From Rudaea sp. 3F27F6 (lineage in GTDB: Bacteria; Pseudomonadota; Gammaproteobacteria; Xanthomonadales; Rhodanobacteraceae), in NCBI RefSeq assembly GCF_005503555.1, contig NZ_SCNG01000004.1, positions 434,001 through 498,000 on the forward strand: a DNA stretch of 64,000 nucleotides, written 5' to 3'. The translations under genes and the position numbers were made by a program. The notes beneath the pieces were generated by a model that was given only the letters and a program-made list of their open reading frames with translations, was not told the DNA's origin and searched no databases. This document shows, piece by piece, positions 34,176-42,864 of the stretch (position 1 is the first letter of the stretch; every line of letters begins with the position of its first letter).

Positions 34176-34985
34176 ATGGAAATCGCTCCGATCACCGCCG
34201 AAGCCAGCATGGCCGCCGTGCGCAACGATCGTGCGCGCGTGCGCTACGCGGTGCTCGGCGCGCTCGCGCTCGTCGCCGGCATCTGGCTGGTCTGGCTCGG
34301 CGCCTTCGCGCTCGGCTGGGACATGGACGCGCTCGGCATCCGTCCGCGCGATCCGCACGCGCTGATCGGCATTCTCACCGCGCCGTTCGTGCACGCGTCG
34401 TTCGAGCATCTGATGTCGAACACGCTGCCTCTCGGTCTGCTATCGGCCTTTATGCTCTATGCCTATCCGCGCGCGGCGCGCTACGCGCTGCCGCTGATCT
34501 GGATCGTCTCCGGCCTCGGCGTCTGGCTGTGGGCGCGGCCGTCGCTGCACGTCGGCATCAGCGGCATCACCCACGGCCTGATGTTCTTCCTGTTCCTGAT
34601 CGGCCTGCTGCGGCGCGACCGTCTCGGCGTCTCGATCGCGCTCGCGGTGTTCTTCCTCTACGGCGGCATGACGATGACCGTGCTGCCGCGCGAAGAACAC
34701 ATCTCGTTCGAGTACCACCTCGCCGGCGCGATTGCCGGCGTCATCGCCGCGCTTGCGTTCTACAAGCTCGACCCCGCCGCACCGCGCAAACGCTACAGCT
34801 GGGAAGACGAAGAGGAAGAGGCCGAGTTCAGCTACTCCACCCAGCTCGACCAAAACGAACTCGAACCCGAGCGCCCGCGCAACGTGCCCGTACTCTGGGA
34901 CGGACCGCGCCCCCAGCCGCTCGGCGGAGACAACGTCGTCGATTTCCCGCCGCGTCGCGAACGCGAGAACCCGACGGTGCATTGA
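34176..34985 (+). CDS. Rhomboid-family intramembrane serine protease
   Basis: A 269-residue integral membrane protein with about six helices. The rhomboid catalytic dyad is visible: Ser129 in HVGISGITHG and His181 in EYHLAGAIAG. The first-helix motif HASFEHLMSN (conserved His and Asn for the oxyanion hole) lies near residue 73. The last ~70 residues are a soluble, strongly acidic then Pro-rich tail (EDEEEEAEF; PRNVPVLWDGPRPQP), predicted cytosolic. It probably cleaves membrane-anchored substrates. It stands alone, divergent from the GNAT gene. Confidence 0.9.
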   Translation: MEIAPITAEASMAAVRNDRARVRYAVLGALALVAGIWLVWLGAFALGWDMDALGIRPRDPHALIGILTAPFVHASFEHLMSNTLPLGLLSAFMLYAYPRAARYALPLIWIVSGLGVWLWARPSLHVGISGITHGLMFFLFLIGLLRRDRLGVSIALAVFFLYGGMTMTVLPREEHISFEYHLAGAIAGVIAALAFYKLDPAAPRKRYSWEDEEEEAEFSYSTQLDQNELEPERPRNVPVLWDGPRPQPLGGDNVVDFPPRRERENPTVH

Positions 34986-35169
34986 CCGCGGCACGCGGCA
35001 CCTCCGAAGAAATGTCCGCACGTCCGCCGCGATTGTCCGCGGACGCGCATCGTGCGCTTGTTCGCCGCACCAAGCCTCGCCGCAACGCGATTCACTCTCT
35101 GGCATGCGACTTGCTGTTGCAGACGGCCCGCGCGGTATTGCCGCCGTCCATACACCCAAGGAGCCCTCT

Positions 35170-36579
35170 GTGCTGCGTTCTCTTTTTCTCGCTGCTGTTC
35201 TGCCGCTCGCACCCGTCATCGCCACAGCGGCTCCGCTCGATCCGTCGGTGATCAAGCGCATCGATGCGGATGTGCAGACCGTGCTCGAGCGCAGCGGCGC
35301 GCCGAGCGCGGTCATCGCGATCGTCGACGACGGGCGCATCGTCTATCGCAAGGCGTACGGCTTGCGCGATCGCGAACACCGGCTCGCGGCAACCGTCGAT
35401 ACTCACTACGAAATCGGTTCGATCACCAAGCAGTTCACCGCGGCGGCGATCCTGCAGCTACAGGAGGCCGGCAAGCTGCGCATCGACGACAAGTTGTCGA
35501 AATATCTGCCCGATGCGCCGCATGCCGACGAAGTCACCCTGCGGCAACTGCTGTCGCATACGAGCGGGCTGCCCGAATATCTCGACGCGATGGAAGAGGC
35601 GCACACGATCGACAAGCCGGCGCGCTTCGATCAGCTCATTGCGCACGTGGCCGGCAAGCCGCTCGATTTCCCGCCGGGCAGCCGCTGGTCGTACTCCAAC
35701 ACGGGCTACGCGCTGCTCGGCCGCATCATCGAGACCGTGTCGCAAGAATCTTATCGGCACTACGTGCAGACGCATCTGCTCGATCCGGCCGGGATGACCA
35801 AGACCTACACCGTCGCCGACGAATGGCGCCTGGCGAACAAGGCGCTCGGCTACCGCCGCAACAATGGACAAATCGAACGCGCGCCGACCATCGCCGATTC
35901 GGTCGGCTGGGCAGCGGGATTCCTCGTCTCCACCATCGACGACGTGCAGAAGTGGAACGCCGCGCTGGAACACGGCCGCATCGTCACGCCGGAAAATTAC
36001 GCCTTGATGGGCACTTCGGTTCGGACCGCCGATGGCGGCGACAGCGGCTACGGCTTCGGCCTGTTCGTCGACTCGGTCAACGATCAACCGCGCATCGGCC
36101 ACACCGGAGGCACGCTCGGTTTCACTACGGCGGACGAATATTTCCCCAAACAGAATCTGCACGTCATCGCCTTCACCAATCTGCGCACCGATCCGCGTCC
36201 CGGCGAAACGATCGCAAATGCCCTGTTCGACGATCTGTTTCCCGAGATCGCCGCCGCGGGAGCGAAACCGGCATCGGGCGAGAACGGCGACGCGACCGCC
36301 AAAGCGAAAGCGCTGTTCGCCGAGTTCCAAAGCGGTGCCGAAAGTTCACCGCTGCTCGGTGCCAAACTCGATGCGAAGATGAAAGCCGGCCTGGCGAAAC
36401 GCCTTAAGGCGCTATTCGCTCCGTACGGTGCGCCGACACGCTTCGTCTACAAGGGCTCGCGTCCGGGCACCGACTCTCATTGGCACGATTATGTGATCGA
36501 ATTCGGACCGGGCAGCCGGCTCAAGTTTTCCATCGCTCTCAGCGATGAGAAGAAGATCGTTTCGATCTCGTACGGATAG
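35170..36579 (+). CDS. Exported serine hydrolase, class C beta-lactamase/esterase family
   Basis: 469 residues from a GTG at 35170 with a very good ribosome site (AAGGAG, 6-base spacing), which decides the start. The signal peptide covers residues 1-20 (SLFLAAVLPLAPVIATA). Penicillin-binding-type motifs: SxxK at S84-K87 (GSITKQF), YxN in SYSNTGYALLG, and HTGG in GHTGGTLGF. These define the beta-lactamase/DD-peptidase/EstB superfamily. The ~100-residue C-terminal extension after residue 360 is outside the catalytic domain. It is more likely a peptidase or esterase than a drug-resistance enzyme; the substrate is unknown. Confidence 0.9.
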   Translation: MLRSLFLAAVLPLAPVIATAAPLDPSVIKRIDADVQTVLERSGAPSAVIAIVDDGRIVYRKAYGLRDREHRLAATVDTHYEIGSITKQFTAAAILQLQEAGKLRIDDKLSKYLPDAPHADEVTLRQLLSHTSGLPEYLDAMEEAHTIDKPARFDQLIAHVAGKPLDFPPGSRWSYSNTGYALLGRIIETVSQESYRHYVQTHLLDPAGMTKTYTVADEWRLANKALGYRRNNGQIERAPTIADSVGWAAGFLVSTIDDVQKWNAALEHGRIVTPENYALMGTSVRTADGGDSGYGFGLFVDSVNDQPRIGHTGGTLGFTTADEYFPKQNLHVIAFTNLRTDPRPGETIANALFDDLFPEIAAAGAKPASGENGDATAKAKALFAEFQSGAESSPLLGAKLDAKMKAGLAKRLKALFAPYGAPTRFVYKGSRPGTDSHWHDYVIEFGPGSRLKFSIALSDEKKIVSISYG

Positions 36580-36697
36580 GCGACGCGGTTTACTTTGCAC
36601 CGGTCGATGCGCGCCACGATCGCGCGGCAACCTTTTACCGAGGCCTCGCATCGAAACAGGTTTCACGGCCTCGTCGGCCGACTGCGGAGATCGATTC

Positions 36698-37681
36698 ATG
36701 CCTTCATGTCTTATCGGCGGCGCACCGACGCGCCGCGGATTCGTCGTCGCCGGGTTCGCTCTGCTCGCGATTCCGGCGTTGGTCGGCGCCACCTTTTCGA
36801 TCGTCGCCTGTGACCGCGACGGCAACTGCGGCGCCGCGGTCGCGACCAACAATCTTGCCGTCGGCGCGAGCGTGCCGTATGCCAAGGCACGCGTCGGCGC
36901 TCTGGTTTCGCAGTTCGAGACCAATCCGCACTACGGTCCCGCGGGTCTGGCCCTGCTCGCCGCAGGGCAGGCGCCCGATGCAGCGCTCAAAAGCCTGCTC
37001 GACGGCGACGGCGATTTCGACGGAACGACCATCGCCGAACGCCAGGTCGGCATCGTCGACACCAAAGGCCGCGCGGCGGTCTACACCGGCACCGATGCCG
37101 CGAAAGCCACGTGGGCCGGCGCCGAGCGCGGCGACGGTTATGCAGTCCAGGGCAACGGGCTCGTGGGCAAGGCGGTGCTCGCGGCGATCAAGGACACGTT
37201 CCTGTCGTCATCGGGAACGCTCGGCGAACGACTTATGGCCGCACTCGAAGCGGGACAGAATGCCGGCGGTCAAGCCAGCGGAAAACTGTCCGCGGCATTG
37301 ATCGTGCGCACGACCGAAGGCGATTGGCAGGACATCGACCTGCGCGTCGACGCCGCGGCCGAACCGCTGCGCGACCTGCGCCAACTGCTCGAGCGCCACT
37401 ACGCGCTGCAGGCGATCATTCGCGCCGAGCATCAGGCCAAGAAGGGCGCGGCAGCCGACGCGCGCGCCTCGCTATCCGAGGCATTGCGGCGCAGCTACGG
37501 CTGGGATCGCATCTGGCGTCGCGCCGCGCGACTCGCGATGACGATGGGCGACGGCGACCGCGCGATGGATTGTCTCGGTGTATTCCTTTCGATCAATCCC
37601 GCCTGGGCGAAGACGGAACTGCGCGACGATCTCTATCGACCGCTGCGCGAGCGCTCGCTTTTCCAGACCTGGAGCCGCTGA
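36698..37681 (+). CDS. Exported DUF1028 protein with Tat-like signal
   Basis: 327 residues from ATG 36698 (GGAGA upstream). The N-terminus TRRGFVVAGFALLAIPALVGA resembles a twin-arginine signal and ends directly before TFSIVACDRDGNCGAAVATNN, the opening of DUF1028 proteins, which have an Ntn-hydrolase-like fold and a Thr after the cleavage point. The domain ends with LRVDAAAEPLRDLRQLLERHYALQ. The C-terminal ~85 residues are helical, TPR-like. Function is unestablished; exported hydrolase is the best guess. It follows the serine hydrolase on the same strand after 118 bases. Confidence 0.82.
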   Translation: MPSCLIGGAPTRRGFVVAGFALLAIPALVGATFSIVACDRDGNCGAAVATNNLAVGASVPYAKARVGALVSQFETNPHYGPAGLALLAAGQAPDAALKSLLDGDGDFDGTTIAERQVGIVDTKGRAAVYTGTDAAKATWAGAERGDGYAVQGNGLVGKAVLAAIKDTFLSSSGTLGERLMAALEAGQNAGGQASGKLSAALIVRTTEGDWQDIDLRVDAAAEPLRDLRQLLERHYALQAIIRAEHQAKKGAAADARASLSEALRRSYGWDRIWRRAARLAMTMGDGDRAMDCLGVFLSINPAWAKTELRDDLYRPLRERSLFQTWSR

Positions 37682-37690
37682 GCGCGCCGC

Positions 37691-38476
37691 TCAATCCACA
37701 TCCGCCAGGAACGAAGCGCTCAAACGCAACACCTCGTCTGTTTGCTCACGGTGCGGAACGTGGCCGCAACGATCGAGGATCGCCAGCGTCGACGCGCCGC
37801 CCACTCCGTCCACGATGCGGCGCGGAAACGCCTCCGAACCGTACTCATCCGCGTCGCCGTGGATGGCGAGGACCGGGCAGCGGACGCGGGCGAGCTGTGC
37901 GTCGAGGTTCCACGACGAAAATTCCGGCGACAACCAAACCTCGGTCCAGGCATCGAGCACCCAGCGCGCCTTGTCACCGTGCCATTTCGTCAGTTTCGCG
38001 AACTGCGCGGCGTCGGCGAACTGCGCTTTCGCCGCGCGAATTCCGTCCAGGGTGCGCTGCTCGACGAAAGCCTGAGCGGATTCGGTCACGACCGCCTCGC
38101 AGCCGTCACCGCAGTTCGCCGCAGTCGCCAGCGCCATCGCGCCGCCGACGCTGTGACCGAACAGAACGAAGCGGGCAAGGCCGAGCGCCTTGCGCAGCGC
38201 CGGAAAAAATACCTCTGCTTCGTCGTCGATGAAACGAACCGACGCGGCCTGCATCGACGGCGTCGACCGGCCGAAGCCGAGGCGATCGTAGACGATCACT
38301 TCGCGACGCGTCGCCGCGGCAAGAGCGGCCGGAAAATCGCGCCACAGTTCGACGCAGCCAAGCGAATCGTGCAGCAGAACGATCGGCGCACGCCGAGCGT
38401 CTTCACCGACCCAGCGTCGCAGGAAAACGCGGCCGCCCGGAACGTCCGCGAATGAATCGAGAGTTTCCATCATCAT
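37691..38476 (-). CDS. Alpha/beta hydrolase
   Basis: A 261-residue cytosolic alpha/beta-fold hydrolase. HDSLGCVELW (oxyanion region), YDRLGFGRSTPS, the nucleophile elbow GHSVGG with Ser at about 109, the acid in HGDADEYGSE and the His in CGHVPHRE make a complete triad. The N-terminus has three consecutive ATG codons (38476, 38473, 38470); any may be used. Closest by pattern to lactonase/esterase-type MhpC-like enzymes. Substrate unknown. It lies downstream of the PAS-LuxR gene on the same strand. Confidence 0.87.
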   Translation of the reverse strand: MMMETLDSFADVPGGRVFLRRWVGEDARRAPIVLLHDSLGCVELWRDFPAALAAATRREVIVYDRLGFGRSTPSMQAASVRFIDDEAEVFFPALRKALGLARFVLFGHSVGGAMALATAANCGDGCEAVVTESAQAFVEQRTLDGIRAAKAQFADAAQFAKLTKWHGDKARWVLDAWTEVWLSPEFSSWNLDAQLARVRCPVLAIHGDADEYGSEAFPRRIVDGVGGASTLAILDRCGHVPHREQTDEVLRLSASFLADVD

Positions 38477-38584
38477 GGCTAGCGAGCTTCTTTATCCTTC
38501 CACGGCAAGACGATATCGCATAAGCCACACCGTACGAACGCGCCGGCTCACGCATCGCGATGCCACAGCGGAAATTAAGGTCTT

Positions 38585-40105
38585 TCAGCGTTGCGGATTT
38601 CGCTTCGCGCGCGAACTCGCCGAGCGCGTAGCGCCACGCGTGCCGGCCGTGCTCGCGGTCACCCCGCGCTCGCGGCCCCAGACGACCGCGGCACTGCGCC
38701 GATTGACGCCGATCTTGGCGTACAACGTGGCGACATGGTTGCGCACGGTATTGCGCGAAAGACCGAGCGCGGTCGCGATCTCCGCATCGCTGCGCCCTTC
38801 GCAGATCAGGCCGAGCACTTCGATCTCGCGCCGGGTCAGTTCGGCCAGACCGGTAGGCGCCGCGGCGCCCGGATGGCGAAGCTGGGCGAGTCTCTCGATC
38901 ACGCTGCGGCCGAACCACGACGCGTCCTGCATCACCAGTTCGATCGCCGCGATCAGTTCGCCTTCCGAACGTTTGCGCTCGGTCACGTCCTCGACCACGC
39001 AGAGCGCATAGCGCTGCTCGCCGATCTCGACCGGCTCGGCCGAGAGCAGACAATCGAGCTTCGCATCCCCGGCGCCGCGCAGGACGACCTCGCGGTTGCG
39101 CACGCTTTCGCCCGCGGCGAGTTCCGTACGCAGGATCTCACGCAGTTCTGCTCCGATCGCGCTGTCGTTGTTTTCTTCCGACGCAATCGCCGCACCCTGG
39201 CCGAAGCTCGCGGCAAACGCCTCGTTCGCCTCGACGGCCTCGAAATCGGGCAGGCGGCAGACCACCATCGGCACGGGCGCGAGGCGGAACGCCTTGGAAA
39301 AGCGTTCTTCGCTCTGGCGCAGCGAATCTTCCGCGCGCTTGCGCGCCTCGAGATCGATAAAGGTGAAGAGCATGCAGGCTTCTTCGCCGACCTCGAGCGG
39401 CTGTCCGGCGACGACGACGAACTTGCGGCTGTTGTCGGGCAGGCGCAGCAGCGCCTCGGTTTGCGTGATGGTCGCGCCCTGCTGGAGTTTCGCCACCGCC
39501 TCGTCGCGATTCTGCGTGCCTTCGAGCACGTCGATCTCGTAGACGGACGCGGCAAGCACGGCGTCGCGTTCGTAGCCGCTCATCTCGACAAAGCCCTGGT
39601 TGACCTTGATGTAGCGCAGGTCGGCGAGGCGGCAAATCACCGCGGGCGCCGGGTTGGCGTTGAACGCGCGCTCGAAGCGCTCCTCGGCGCTGTAGCGTTC
39701 ACTGACGTCCTGGATAACGAGCACCAGCGACTCGGTCTCGTCGGCCGCGTTCGTCAGGATCAAACCGCGCACCTGGTGGAAGCGGCGAAAGTCGTCGTCG
39801 TCGCTGCGCGTCACCTCGACAGTCACGTCGCGGAAGACTTCTCCGCCGAGCAGGCGTTCGATCGGATACTGCGCAGCGCTCAGCGCATGATGGTTGCGGA
39901 ATTTCAGCACGAACTTCTTGCGGTACTGCGCAGCGTTCGCGCCGAGTTCGTCGAGCTCTACGCAGCCGTGGATCGCCAGCGCGGTCTCGTTCGCCCAGAC
40001 GATCGCGCCGTCCGCATCGACGATAAGGATGCCCTCGGTGAGGCCCGAAACGATCTGCTGCAGTTGACGGCGGTCGACCTGCGGTTTCTCGGCGGTGGCA
40101 TCCAT
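38585..40105 (-). CDS. PAS-domain LuxR-type transcriptional regulator
   Basis: 506 residues from ATG 40105 (GAGGAA five bases upstream). Three PAS modules in series: residues ~10-130 (GLTEGILIVDADGAIVWAN), ~150-270 (FNANPAPAVICRLADLRYIKVN) and ~285-400 (LAPVPMVVCRLPDFEAVEAN), each followed by a PAC-like strand set. A C-terminal LuxR helix-turn-helix (LTRREIEVLGLICEGRSDAEIATALGLSRNTVRNHVATLYAKIGV) and a basic Ser/Arg tail complete it. There is no kinase domain, so it is a one-component sensor-regulator. It is divergent from the BON-CsbD genes, with a palindrome in between, so that cluster is its likely target. Confidence 0.88.
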   Translation of the reverse strand: MDATAEKPQVDRRQLQQIVSGLTEGILIVDADGAIVWANETALAIHGCVELDELGANAAQYRKKFVLKFRNHHALSAAQYPIERLLGGEVFRDVTVEVTRSDDDDFRRFHQVRGLILTNAADETESLVLVIQDVSERYSAEERFERAFNANPAPAVICRLADLRYIKVNQGFVEMSGYERDAVLAASVYEIDVLEGTQNRDEAVAKLQQGATITQTEALLRLPDNSRKFVVVAGQPLEVGEEACMLFTFIDLEARKRAEDSLRQSEERFSKAFRLAPVPMVVCRLPDFEAVEANEAFAASFGQGAAIASEENNDSAIGAELREILRTELAAGESVRNREVVLRGAGDAKLDCLLSAEPVEIGEQRYALCVVEDVTERKRSEGELIAAIELVMQDASWFGRSVIERLAQLRHPGAAAPTGLAELTRREIEVLGLICEGRSDAEIATALGLSRNTVRNHVATLYAKIGVNRRSAAVVWGRERGVTASTAGTRGATRSASSRAKRNPQR

Positions 40106-40174
40106 AACGATTCCTCGACAGAGAACCGATTGTAGACCGTGCGTCCGCAGCAATGACCGCCAAAAAGTACCAGA

Positions 40175-40186
40175 TGCACTGGTGCA
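40175..40186. promoter_or_regulatory. Palindrome between PAS-LuxR and the BON gene
   Basis: TGCAC-TG-GTGCA, nested inside outer arms CCAGA (40170-40174) and TCTGG (40193-40197). It lies 70 bases upstream of the regulator start and 77 bases upstream of the BON start: the right place for an operator acting on both. Confidence 0.45.
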
Positions 40187-40230
40187 GCTGCGTCTGGGCG
40201 CGAGCGGGCGCCGGGCATAGCCTGTCTTCA

Positions 40231-40247
40231 CCACCGGACTTCGGTGG
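40231..40247 (+). promoter_or_regulatory. Leader hairpin just before the BON ribosome site
   Basis: CCACCG/CGGTGG around GACTT ends two bases before the AAGGAG ribosome site (40250-40255). It could gate translation or protect the 5' end of the mRNA. Confidence 0.4.
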
Positions 40248-40262
40248 ACAAGGAGATGAACC

Positions 40263-40601
40263 ATGAAACAGTCGCTTGCACTATCCGCCGCGCTGCTCGC
40301 CGCAACGGTCGTTGCCGTGCCGGCAGCCCTGACCGCTACGTCGGCATGGGCCGCGGACAACACCGCCGCCGATTCCGGGCAGCCGGTCACCGACGGATGG
40401 ATCACGACCAAGGTGAAGGCCGAACTGGCGACCACCGACGGCGTGAAAAGCATGGATATCTCGGTCGAGACCAGCAACGGCGTCGTCACCCTGACCGGCG
40501 TGCTCGCCAACGACATCGCGGTGAAGAAAGCGGTCGCCGCGGCCGAGAGCATCAAGGGCGTGAAGAAGGTCGACGCGTCGGGACTCAAGGCGAAGAACTG
40601 A
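40263..40601 (+). CDS. Exported BON-domain protein
   Basis: A 112-residue periplasmic protein: signal peptide (residues 1-30, ending ATSAWA) and one BON domain (WITTKVKAELATTDGVKSMDISVETSNGVVTLTGVLAND), the OsmY-type fold that binds membranes or lipids and is induced under osmotic or envelope stress. The ribosome site is AAGGAG at 7-base spacing. csbD follows after 49 bases on the same strand. Confidence 0.92.
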   Translation: MKQSLALSAALLAATVVAVPAALTATSAWAADNTAADSGQPVTDGWITTKVKAELATTDGVKSMDISVETSNGVVTLTGVLANDIAVKKAVAAAESIKGVKKVDASGLKAKN

Positions 40602-40650
40602 AGCGCACATCCGCCCTCGCCGCACAACATCAACCAACCGGAGAACACTC

Positions 40651-40848
40651 GTGAACGAAGACAAGATCAAGGGCCAGTGGAAACAGCTCAGCGGAAAGAT
40701 CAAGGCGCAGTGGGGCAAGCTCACCGACGACGATCTCACCGTGGCCGAAGGCAATCGCCAATATCTCGCCGGCAAACTGCAGGAGCGTTACGGCATCGCC
40801 AAGGAAGAGGCAGAGAAGCAGATCAAGCAGTTCGACGACGCCCTTTAA
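40651..40848 (+). CDS. CsbD-family stress protein
   Basis: A 65-residue hydrophilic helical protein with the CsbD pattern: MNEDKIKGQWKQLSGKIKAQ, WGKLTDDDLTVAEGNRQYLAGKLQERYGIAKEEAEKQ. GTG start at 40651 with CCGGAG upstream. Family members are general stress proteins of unknown mechanism, often next to BON or OsmY genes as here. A strong hairpin follows at 40859-40882. Confidence 0.92.
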   Translation: MNEDKIKGQWKQLSGKIKAQWGKLTDDDLTVAEGNRQYLAGKLQERYGIAKEEAEKQIKQFDDAL

Positions 40849-40858
40849 CCTGAGATAC

Positions 40859-40882
40859 GGGGAGCGGCCGACGCCGCTCCCC
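40859..40882 (+). terminator. GC hairpin between csbD and the micropeptide gene
   Basis: Perfect 10-base stem GGGGAGCGGC / GCCGCTCCCC with a CGAC loop, without a following T-tract. It could be a partial terminator or mRNA-stability element that lowers expression of the 27-residue gene behind it. Confidence 0.4.
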
Positions 40883-40897
40883 GATCGGGAGACCGCG

Positions 40898-40981
40898 ATG
40901 CGCAAATACGTTATAGCCTGGCTGCTCGGCGTACCCGCCGGCGTGCTGGTGCTGGTTTATCTGTTCACTCATCTGCTCTGA
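40898..40981 (+). CDS. 27-residue single-helix membrane peptide
   Basis: ATG at 40898 with GGGAG six bases upstream opens 27 codons to TGA at 40979-40981. The product begins MRKYVIAWLLGVPAG and continues as one hydrophobic helix (VLVLVYLF) with a positively charged N-terminus, the form of a small inner-membrane protein. I recognise no named family, though small hydrophobic peptides often accompany CsbD/BON stress genes. Good ribosome site, charge layout and context support it. Confidence 0.6.
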   Translation: MRKYVIAWLLGVPAGVLVLVYLFTHLL

Positions 40982-41022
40982 CCGCGGCGAGCGGTCTTGG
41001 CGATAACGCGCGCCCGCATCGC

Positions 41023-42864
41023 TCAGCGCGTCAACGCGGCGGCCAGGCCCGACCAGCGCTGCGTACTGCGCGCCATCGCCTTGGCCAGAATGTCCGCGCT
41101 CGCCCATAACCGCACTTTTTTGCGCGCGCGCGTGACTGCCGTATAGACCAGCTCGCGCGTGAGCACGCGCGACTCGCGCTCGGGCAGCACCACTGCCACC
41201 TCGTCGAACTCCGAACCCTGCGCTTTGTGCACAGTCAGCGCATACGCCGGCTCGCACGCACTGAGGACCAGCGGCGGCAGGGCGCGCAGGCTGCCGTCGG
41301 CATTGCGGAACCAGACTTCGAGCGCACCATCCGTTCCGCTCGGCAAGGCCACACCGATATCGCCGTTGAACAAGCCGAGTCGATAGTCGTTGCCGCCGAC
41401 GATGACGAGGCGGCCCGCATACCATTCGTCCGCGCCGGCACCACTGCGGCGGCGCAGTTCGCGTTCGACTTCGGCATTCAGCGCACGCGCGCCGAACGGG
41501 CCTTCGCGCAGCGCGCAGAGCAGGCGGAACCGATCGGCCACGGCGAAAGCCGCATCGGCATCGGCGGCGCCGGCGAGTTCGGCATAGCCCGGCGCGATCT
41601 CGGCCGCAGTTCGTTGCGTCAACTCGGCGGCCGTGACGGGCAGCATAAGCGCTTCGTTGCGGCCTTCGTAGAGCACGCTCAACGCATTCTCGACATCGCC
41701 GCGGCGCAGGGCCACGGCGAGACGACCGATCGCGCTCTGTGCGGTGAAACGATGATTGCCGCGCAATTCCACGTAGGCGTCGGCGAGCGCGTTCGGCGCA
41801 GCAGCAACGTCCACATTTTCCAGAAGACTGTTTTCCAGCCATTGCGCGAGCCCCGGCGAATAGCCTGCCGTATCACCCGCTGCGTGACTCAACGCGCCGA
41901 ACACGCGGCCGGCCTCGACCGCGGCAAGCTGGTCGCGGTCGCCGAGCAGGATCAGACGCGTCGGCGGCGCGAGCGCTTCGCATAGACGCGCAGCCAACGC
42001 GAGGTCGAGCATCGAGGCTTCGTCGATCACCACGAGGTCGTAGGGCAACGGGTTGCGCCGATCGAACCGCGCGCGCCCGCTGCTCGGATTGAGTCCGAGC
42101 AGGCGATGCACCGTTGCGGCGGCCGTCGGAATCGCGGAGTCCGCATCGCCGGCGCGTGCGCGCAGCGTTTCCGACAGGCGCGCGGCGGCCTTGCCGGTCG
42201 GTGCGGCGAGCGCGATGCGCGGCGGCGGCGCACCGCGCATCGGCGCCGTCTCGACGATCAGGGACAGCAGGCGCAGCACGGTCGTCGTCTTGCCGCTGCC
42301 GGGACCACCGGAAATGATCAGAAAGCGCGAGCGCAAAGCGAGCAGCACGGCAATGCGCTGATCGAGGTCGTCACTGCGGCTGCGCGCTGCGGCGGGCTGT
42401 GCCAATGCGGCACGCAACGCCGGCGGATCGATGTGGGCGATGTCGCCGGCGAGGCTCGAATCGGCCAGCCGCGCGCGCAGCGCCTCGGCGACGGTCTGCT
42501 CGTAGACGTAGTAGCGGCGCAGATAGATGCGCTCTTCCGCATCGAAGACCAGGGCAGCGGCCGCGGTCACATCGCGCGCGACGAGCGACGATGCGCTCAG
42601 TGCTGCGCGCACCGTTTCCACCGTCGGCAAACGCGGCGGCAGTTTCGCCTCGGCATCGATGGCGAGATCGGCGGCGAAGTCGTGCAACGCGGCCAGCGGC
42701 AGGCAACTGTGGCCGCGCGCGAGCGCCGCGCTGACGAGTGCGGCGGCAACGCCGAGCGCCTCGCCGGCGTCCGCGGATTTCACGGCGAGAAGACGGCCGA
42801 GTGCGGCATCGACGGCCTGCAGTACACCAAGCGCTTCGAGCCGGTCGATCAACGGCGTCGTCAT
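41023..42864 (-). CDS. recD: Exodeoxyribonuclease V subunit RecD
   Basis: The 5'-3' helicase subunit of RecBCD. 613 residues from ATG 42864, which overlaps the recB stop (ATGA); the frame continues upstream but inside recB. Visible motifs: Walker A SGGPGSGKTTT, Walker B LVVIDEASMLDLAL, LLGDRDQLAAVEAG, and the C-terminal UvrD-like LTVHKAQGSEFDEV and LVYTAVTRARKKVRLWA. Length is close to E. coli RecD (608). Last gene of recC-recB-recD. Confidence 0.96.
   Translation of the reverse strand: MTTPLIDRLEALGVLQAVDAALGRLLAVKSADAGEALGVAAALVSAALARGHSCLPLAALHDFAADLAIDAEAKLPPRLPTVETVRAALSASSLVARDVTAAAALVFDAEERIYLRRYYVYEQTVAEALRARLADSSLAGDIAHIDPPALRAALAQPAAARSRSDDLDQRIAVLLALRSRFLIISGGPGSGKTTTVLRLLSLIVETAPMRGAPPPRIALAAPTGKAAARLSETLRARAGDADSAIPTAAATVHRLLGLNPSSGRARFDRRNPLPYDLVVIDEASMLDLALAARLCEALAPPTRLILLGDRDQLAAVEAGRVFGALSHAAGDTAGYSPGLAQWLENSLLENVDVAAAPNALADAYVELRGNHRFTAQSAIGRLAVALRRGDVENALSVLYEGRNEALMLPVTAAELTQRTAAEIAPGYAELAGAADADAAFAVADRFRLLCALREGPFGARALNAEVERELRRRSGAGADEWYAGRLVIVGGNDYRLGLFNGDIGVALPSGTDGALEVWFRNADGSLRALPPLVLSACEPAYALTVHKAQGSEFDEVAVVLPERESRVLTRELVYTAVTRARKKVRLWASADILAKAMARSTQRWSGLAAALTR

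Noticed and set aside
35035-35044. 10-base palindrome GTCCGCGGAC upstream of the serine hydrolase
   Set aside because: Such GC palindromes are frequent at this composition; it is 126 bases from the start with no supporting arms.
38591-40135. 514-codon plus-strand frame opposite the PAS-LuxR gene
   Set aside because: Antisense shadow of a gene with three PAS modules and a helix-turn-helix; no motif of its own.
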